Assembly (NCBI GenBank): GCA_012520135.1
Contig: JAAYOX010000310.1
Span: forward strand, 1-9,563
Direction of reading: 5' to 3'
Source: Clostridia bacterium
GTDB taxonomy: Bacteria; Bacillota; DULZ01
Length of the DNA stretch: 9,563 bases
The position numbers and the translations under genes were made by a program. The notes beneath the pieces were generated by a model. It saw only the letters and a list, made by a program, of their open reading frames with translations, did no database searches and was not told where the DNA came from. Positions 5,589 through 9,563 of this stretch are shown in pieces; the stretch's first letter is position 1, and the number at the start of each line of letters is the position of its first letter.

Positions 5589-6071
5589 ATGACTAGAAAA
5601 CTGATCCTAATGCTAACCGTTATTTTGTCACTAATCATTGCCAGTGTTGCTTGCACTCCGGCGCAAAAGCCGATGCCTCCGGAACCCGACCGTAGACCGG
5701 CACCCATAACGCCCGCTCCCCAAAATGATGGTAGCGGTATGCATCAAAGGGCCATGAAGATTGCCGAAGAGGTCGACAAGCTCGAGGGGGTTAAGAAAGC
5801 CTATGTAGTAATATCCGACAGTATGGGCTACATTGGTCTGGATCTGGATCGGAACCTTGAGGACGGCAAGGTGGATGCACTCAAAAAAGATGCAGAAACC
5901 AGAGCTAAATCCATAGACAAAAGTTTGACAAATGTGATGGTTACCAGTGATGTTGATACTGTTACCAGAATTAAAAAAGTGGCCGAAGGTGTTAGAAATG
6001 GCAAACCGGTAACCGGTTTCACGAAGGAACTGGAGGAAATCGGGCGCCGCATCAAGCCTACAACCCGTTAA
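5589..6071 (+). CDS. YhcN/YlaJ-family sporulation lipoprotein
   Basis: The 160-residue protein starts with MTRKLILMLT and a hydrophobic segment ending ASVAC, giving lipobox cysteine C22; serine at -3 is less usual than Leu. A Pro-rich spacer (23-46) leads to a YhcN/YlaJ-type domain (about 51-155): AMKIAEEVDKLEGVKKAYVV, then a GYIGLDLD strand, a charged helix and NVMVTSDVDTVTRIKKVAEG. Family members are lipoproteins of the forespore inner membrane and spore, with roles in germination or outgrowth not well defined. ATG 5589 is chosen because AAGGAGGTG (5574-5582) lies 6 bases upstream; an in-frame TTG at 5550 has no such site. It is monocistronic, between divergent folT and its own terminator. 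Confidence 0.85.
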   Translation: MTRKLILMLTVILSLIIASVACTPAQKPMPPEPDRRPAPITPAPQNDGSGMHQRAMKIAEEVDKLEGVKKAYVVISDSMGYIGLDLDRNLEDGKVDALKKDAETRAKSIDKSLTNVMVTSDVDTVTRIKKVAEGVRNGKPVTGFTKELEEIGRRIKPTTR

Positions 6072-6084
6072 CGGATGCTGCTGA

Positions 6085-6134
6085 AATCCCGCAACTGCCT
6101 TACTTTCAGGCTTTGCGGGATTGTTTTTGTTTTT
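6085..6134 (+). terminator. Intrinsic terminator after the YhcN/YlaJ-like gene
   Basis: AATCCCGCAA (6085-6094) pairs perfectly with TTGCGGGATT (6113-6122). An inner GCCT/AGGC stem extends the hairpin, and T-rich sequence (6124-6134) follows. It starts 13 bases after the stop codon. Confidence 0.9.
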
Positions 6135-6150
6135 AACCCTCCTTAAAAAA

Positions 6151-6159
6151 TGCTATAAT
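6151..6159 (+). promoter_or_regulatory. Extended -10 promoter of the DUF815-HAD-dacF operon
   Basis: TGCTATAAT is a perfect extended -10 element, with a weak TTTTAA -35 (6131-6136) 17 bases upstream. The start site would be near 6166, leaving about 30 bases before ATG 6195. This argues against the in-frame ATG codons at 6165 and 6171. Confidence 0.65.
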
Positions 6160-6194
6160 GATAAATGGTTATGGAGAGCGTCTGGAGGGATAGC

Positions 6195-7571
6195 ATGTTT
6201 GTTACTGACAATGTTCTGTGGCGAACACGTTTCGCTTTAAAAAGGCTAACATTATTTAGAGAGATAGGCCGGCGAGCTAACATTTTTGCCGTTTTTGAAG
6301 ACTTATTGGCAGAACTGCTGGAGCCGGAAGGGAATTGGCAAAATGCCCTCAAGCTTCATCATGATTTAGTAGGAAAACTGCTGGAACACTCCATGGAAAC
6401 TCCTTTTATACCGGTGGGCAGTGTCTGGCAGGATTATATTTTGGATAATATTCTATTGGCGGAAAATGATTTCACCCGTCAGGTGGTGCAATCTGAGGGA
6501 AAAGAGCTGCCTAACATAGTCTTGAAAGCTGCAGAAGCAGATTTATTAGCTCTACAAGCCTTGTATAATCTTGATGCAGCTTCTTTCACTGAAGCACTGG
6601 AGGAAGTTTTGGCCGGAACCGGGGCTGAGGATACTTTAGATAGCTGGAGTATGCTACCTTGGGAAAAACTTGATGTCCCCGAACCTGAAGGGCCCGGCTA
6701 TTCCATACAGCTTAAACAGTCTTTCCAATCGGGAGTCAATTGGGACAAGCTGCTGGAACCCCTTATTTTTTATTACAGAACTGTAGGAACCGGCAGCTTC
6801 AGCTATTGCCATGCCTTCCGCTTCCTGGATAATGACAGCGGGCCTTTGCTTAAACCCATTATGGAGCCGGATCCCATTCGGCTGTCCAATTTGATTGGTT
6901 ATGAAGCCCAGCGCCAACAGGTGGTCAGCAATACGGAGCAGTTTATCAACGGTTTTTCTGCCAATAACCTGTTGTTATACGGGGAACGGGGTACAGGAAA
7001 ATCCTCAACCATTAAAGCCCTGGTCCATGAATACGGAGAACGAGGGCTGAGGATGGTGGAAATGGCCAAGCAGGATTTAGGGAAACTGCCGGTTCTGTTG
7101 GACTTAATCCGCCACAGGCCTCACCGCTTCATTATTTTCATCGATGATTTATCCTTTGAAGAAGGTGAGGTGGACTACAAGCATTTGAAGGCAGTTTTGG
7201 AAGGCAGCCTGGAAGCCAGGCCCCGTAATGTGTTGATCTATGCTACTTCCAATCGCAGGCATTTAATTAAAGAAAGGTTCAGCGATCGGGAGTTTACCGG
7301 CGACGATGAAGTCCGTGCCCAGGATACTTTACAAGAGAAACTCTCGTTGTCCGACCGGTTTGGCGTTACTATTACTTTTACTTCCCCGGATCAGGAGGAA
7401 TACCTGGCGATAGTGGAGGGGTTGGCCCGGCAGGAAGGAATGGATGTGGATCCCGGTGACTTAAGGGCACAAGCCCTTCGATGGGCTTTATGGCATAACG
7501 GTCGTTCCGGGCGGACTGCCCGCCAGTTTATTGATGATTTAAAAGGTCGATTAGAGTATGAAAGCAGGTGA
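6195..7571 (+). CDS. DUF815-family AAA+ ATPase
   Basis: The 458-residue protein matches the DUF815 group of AAA+ ATPases, widespread in bacteria but without a firm function. The N-terminal half (about 1-225) is helical and lacks recognised motifs. The AAA+ core begins at about 230 with LSNLIGYEAQRQQV, followed by Walker A GERGTGKSS (263-271), Walker B FIIFIDDLSFE (312-322), a sensor-1-like YATSNRRHL and a SLSDRFG segment with a likely arginine finger. A C-terminal SGRTARQFIDDL segment closes the lid domain. The start is ATG 6195, with GGAGG (6184-6188) 6 bases upstream. The stop overlaps the next gene by one base, so it is translationally coupled to a HAD phosphatase and co-transcribed with dacF. 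A link to envelope or sporulation work is only suggested by this context. Confidence 0.85.
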   Translation: MFVTDNVLWRTRFALKRLTLFREIGRRANIFAVFEDLLAELLEPEGNWQNALKLHHDLVGKLLEHSMETPFIPVGSVWQDYILDNILLAENDFTRQVVQSEGKELPNIVLKAAEADLLALQALYNLDAASFTEALEEVLAGTGAEDTLDSWSMLPWEKLDVPEPEGPGYSIQLKQSFQSGVNWDKLLEPLIFYYRTVGTGSFSYCHAFRFLDNDSGPLLKPIMEPDPIRLSNLIGYEAQRQQVVSNTEQFINGFSANNLLLYGERGTGKSSTIKALVHEYGERGLRMVEMAKQDLGKLPVLLDLIRHRPHRFIIFIDDLSFEEGEVDYKHLKAVLEGSLEARPRNVLIYATSNRRHLIKERFSDREFTGDDEVRAQDTLQEKLSLSDRFGVTITFTSPDQEEYLAIVEGLARQEGMDVDPGDLRAQALRWALWHNGRSGRTARQFIDDLKGRLEYESR

Positions 7572-8245
7572 TGGTAATCAATAAAGCACTATTGATCTTT
7601 GATTTAGACGATACACTGGTTCATTCCCGGATTGATTTTGTTACATTAGGACAGTGGGTAAGAGGGGAGCTTGTGCGGCGTGGGCTGACAGAGCTGCCGG
7701 AGGCGGAACTGGTACGTATGTCCGTATCTCAAATGCTTAAATTGGCTGAGGATTACGATGGAAGCCAAAGTACCGGTCATGCCGCCGAATTGTGGCGAAA
7801 AGTTGAGGAAGCGGAATTGGCAGGAGCCATGCGGGCCACTGTGGAAGACGGTGCTCAGGCAGTTTTGAAGTCATTGAAAGCTAACGGGTATCTCCTAAGC
7901 ATTTTAACCAATAATTCCAGACGGGTAGCAGATACGGTATTGGAACGATTTGGGTTGGGAACCTTTATCCATACGGTTATGACCAGGGACGAAGCGAAAG
8001 TTTTAAAACCGGATCCCACCGGATTGTTGATGCTGAAAGATAAATACAAAGATCAAGTGGCAAGAATGTTTTATATCGGTGACGCCTGGATTGACGGTAT
8101 GGCTGCCAATCGGGCGGGTATCCCCTTTATTGGGTTTAATTGCAACGACCCCAGGGGAATTAGCATGGTGGGTAATGTTTCTAACCTGCCTGAATTGGCA
8201 AGACTGGTAGAAGACATTTGTTCCGCAGGGGAAGGTGATTTATAA
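7571..8245 (+). CDS. HAD-superfamily hydrolase, phosphoglycolate phosphatase/PpaX-like
   Basis: The 224-residue protein carries all four HAD motifs: motif I FDLDDTLV (nucleophile D11, acid D13), motif II ILTNNSRR (111-118), motif III K146 in VLKPDP, and motif IV YIGDAWID with D171 and D175. The helical insertion after motif I (about 20-90) is the C1-type cap of phosphoglycolate phosphatase and PpaX-like enzymes. Such enzymes remove phosphate from small phosphometabolites or pyrophosphate; the substrate cannot be told from sequence. ATG 7571 forms a TGATG overlap with the previous stop. GTG 7568 immediately before is an in-frame alternative. The ribosome binding site is weak (AAGCAGG, 7561-7567), so translation probably depends on coupling. 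The stop overlaps the dacF start. Confidence 0.85.
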   Translation: MVINKALLIFDLDDTLVHSRIDFVTLGQWVRGELVRRGLTELPEAELVRMSVSQMLKLAEDYDGSQSTGHAAELWRKVEEAELAGAMRATVEDGAQAVLKSLKANGYLLSILTNNSRRVADTVLERFGLGTFIHTVMTRDEAKVLKPDPTGLLMLKDKYKDQVARMFYIGDAWIDGMAANRAGIPFIGFNCNDPRGISMVGNVSNLPELARLVEDICSAGEGDL

Positions 8246-9390
8246 TGTTCAGAAAGACAATTAACATAATTCTAATTGTGACGATAGCTCTTTCATTGCT
8301 TACCGGGATGCCCGGTGCATGGGCGGCAGGTCCTCCTGTTCCTGAGATGGCAGCCCCGATTGCTCTTTTAATGGATGTAGCCACGGGAGATATTATTTAC
8401 GCCAAAGGGGAAAATGAACAGTGGGCGCCGGCCAGTCTTACCAAGATTATGACCCTGTTTCTGGCTAATGAAGCTTTGGAAGCGGGGGAAATTACGCTGG
8501 ACGAAGAAGTGCCTATTTCGGAAAAAGCCTGGCGAACTGTCGGATCCAGAATGTTTATTGAGGTGGATACTACCGTTCCCGTAGATGAATTGCTTAAGGG
8601 GATTACCATTGTCTCCGGTAACGATGCCTGCGTTGCCATTGCCGAATACCTGGGGGGCTCGGAAGGTGCCTTTGTCGACCGGATGAATACCAAAGCCAGG
8701 GAATTAGGAATGAATAAGACTAACTTTGTCAATCCCCACGGCTTAGGGGATCCGAATCACTATTCCACCGCTGCTGATCTGGCCCTCTTGTCCCGCCAGT
8801 ATTTGCTACGGTTTCCCCAGATGCTGGAATACCATTCAACCCTGAATTATACTTACAACGGTATCAAGCAGCAAAACTATAACGGCCTGTTAAGATATCC
8901 GGAAATTGACGGTTTAAAAACCGGGCGTCTGACGGGGATTTATAACCTGATTGCTACAGGGCAAAAAGACGGATACCGGTTATTGGCGGTGATTCTGGGT
9001 GCTCAAAGTGAAAAGGAAAGGGAAACTGATGCTTACGCCCTCCTGACTTACGGGTTTAATAACTATCAAGCTCAAAAGCTGGGTGATAAAGGAGACAGCC
9101 ACGGCAATGTCCGGGTTTACAAAGGAAAAGGTAGCCGAGTTAATGCGGTATTGCCGGAAGATTTGTCTATTACCCTTTTAAAAGGAGAAACTCCTGAATT
9201 AAGGGCGGAACTGCCCAAGTATCTGGAAGCCCCTGTTGAAGAAGGCCAGGAAATCGGTACATTGGTAGTGGAAACCCGAAATGGGGAGAAAAGATATCCC
9301 CTGGTGGCGGAAACAGAAATACCCAGGGGCAATTTCCTGAAAGTGTTCTTCCACTCCATTTGGTTGTCCCTGCGGGGATTATTTGGATAA
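8245..9390 (+). CDS. dacF: D-alanyl-D-alanine carboxypeptidase (penicillin-binding protein 5/DacF type)
   Basis: The 381-residue protein removes the terminal D-Ala from peptidoglycan stem pentapeptides outside the cytoplasmic membrane. A Sec signal peptide spans residues 1-27 (ending GAWA). The catalytic triad motifs are present: SLTK (64-67, nucleophile S64), SGN (124-126) and KTG (225-227). A PBP5-C beta-rich domain (about 276-360) follows, and the amphipathic C-terminus (FLKVFFHSIWLSLRGLF) is the membrane anchor. The length is usual for the family. ATG 8245 overlaps the previous stop as TAATG, with GAAGGTGA (8231-8238) upstream. The symbol dacF is chosen by resemblance and a spore-forming host; dacA or dacB paralogues are possible. 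Confidence 0.93.
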   Translation: MFRKTINIILIVTIALSLLTGMPGAWAAGPPVPEMAAPIALLMDVATGDIIYAKGENEQWAPASLTKIMTLFLANEALEAGEITLDEEVPISEKAWRTVGSRMFIEVDTTVPVDELLKGITIVSGNDACVAIAEYLGGSEGAFVDRMNTKARELGMNKTNFVNPHGLGDPNHYSTAADLALLSRQYLLRFPQMLEYHSTLNYTYNGIKQQNYNGLLRYPEIDGLKTGRLTGIYNLIATGQKDGYRLLAVILGAQSEKERETDAYALLTYGFNNYQAQKLGDKGDSHGNVRVYKGKGSRVNAVLPEDLSITLLKGETPELRAELPKYLEAPVEEGQEIGTLVVETRNGEKRYPLVAETEIPRGNFLKVFFHSIWLSLRGLFG

Positions 9391-9398
9391 TCAAAAAG

Positions 9399-9439
9399 CT
9401 CCCGGGAAACTTATCAAAGTTTCACCGGGAGTTTTCTTT
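9399..9439. terminator. Strong intrinsic terminator after dacF, probably bidirectional
   Basis: CTCCCGG-GAAACTT (9399-9412) pairs with AAGTTTC-CCGGGAG (9417-9431) over 14 bp, with one bulged A at 9424 and an ATCA loop. TTTTCTTT follows on the plus strand. On the minus strand the stem is followed by CTTTTTGA, so it may also end the convergent gene. Confidence 0.9.
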
Positions 9440-9563
9440 ATTCCTGAATCATTTCCAAGAAAGCGTTAATCCGAACCCGCAGGGTTTCCACATCTGATTG
9501 AGAGTAGTCGGTTTCCAGGTGTAAGAAGGGTTTACCCAATTTCTCCTTGACCATTTCGCCGAC
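9438..9563 (-). CDS. C-terminal end of a 2-hydroxyacyl-CoA dehydratase-type subunit, cut by window edge
   Basis: Only the last 41 residues and the TAA stop are inside the window. The end reads LGKPFLHLETDYSQSDVETL then RVRINAFLEMIQE. The LETDYS segment followed by LRxRxxAFLEM is the usual C-terminus of HgdB/FldB-like subunits of 2-hydroxyacyl-CoA dehydratases and benzoyl-CoA reductase relatives. These are oxygen-sensitive Fe-S enzymes, in keeping with an anaerobe. The Fe-S cysteines and the substrate cannot be judged from this fragment. The gene is convergent with dacF and shares its terminator. Confidence 0.7.
   Translation of the reverse strand, partial: VGEMVKEKLGKPFLHLETDYSQSDVETLRVRINAFLEMIQE

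Overview
The window looks like chromosomal DNA from an anaerobic, spore-forming Clostridium-class Firmicute, most likely a Desulfotomaculum/Peptococcaceae-type organism (inference). The evidence is strong AGGAGG-type ribosome binding sites, a YhcN/YlaJ-type spore lipoprotein with a sigma-G-like promoter, a DacF-type D,D-carboxypeptidase, a DUF815 ATPase, a folate ECF transporter under a tetrahydrofolate riboswitch, a Tat-exported split-Soret-like redox protein and a 2-hydroxyacyl-CoA dehydratase tail. I see no mobile elements, CRISPR arrays, tRNAs or rRNAs.

Left part (1-1228): a minus-strand gene runs off the left edge. It encodes a Tat-exported protein joining a copper-amine-oxidase-type stalk domain to a C-GCAxxG-C-C/split-Soret-like domain. 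Its leader holds a near-consensus catabolite-responsive element. A long A+T-rich gap (558-1228) follows, with two small dyads and, at its right end, an extended -10 promoter for the next gene.

Centre left (1229-4720): a likely co-directional unit on the plus strand encodes a stand-alone two-CBS-domain protein, threonine synthase, lipoate-protein ligase and an unrecognised four-helix membrane protein. It ends in a strong bidirectional terminator shared with the convergent minus-strand gene.

Centre (4722-6134): the minus-strand folate-type ECF S component is preceded by a sigma-A promoter, a well-preserved THF riboswitch and a probable Shine-Dalgarno-sequestering hairpin. Divergent from it is a YhcN/YlaJ-like lipoprotein gene with a sigma-G-like promoter and its own terminator.

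Right part (6154-9563): an extended -10 promoter drives a tight three-gene operon (DUF815 AAA+ ATPase, HAD phosphatase, D-alanyl-D-alanine carboxypeptidase) whose cistrons overlap by one base. It ends in a strong terminator facing the 3' end of a convergent minus-strand 2-hydroxyacyl-CoA dehydratase-type gene cut by the right edge.

Most genes are ordinary housekeeping or sporulation genes. The most informative signals are regulatory: the THF riboswitch with its expression platform, the cre site upstream of the redox protein, and the sigma-G-like promoter. I did not find convincing evidence for a wholly new multi-gene system.
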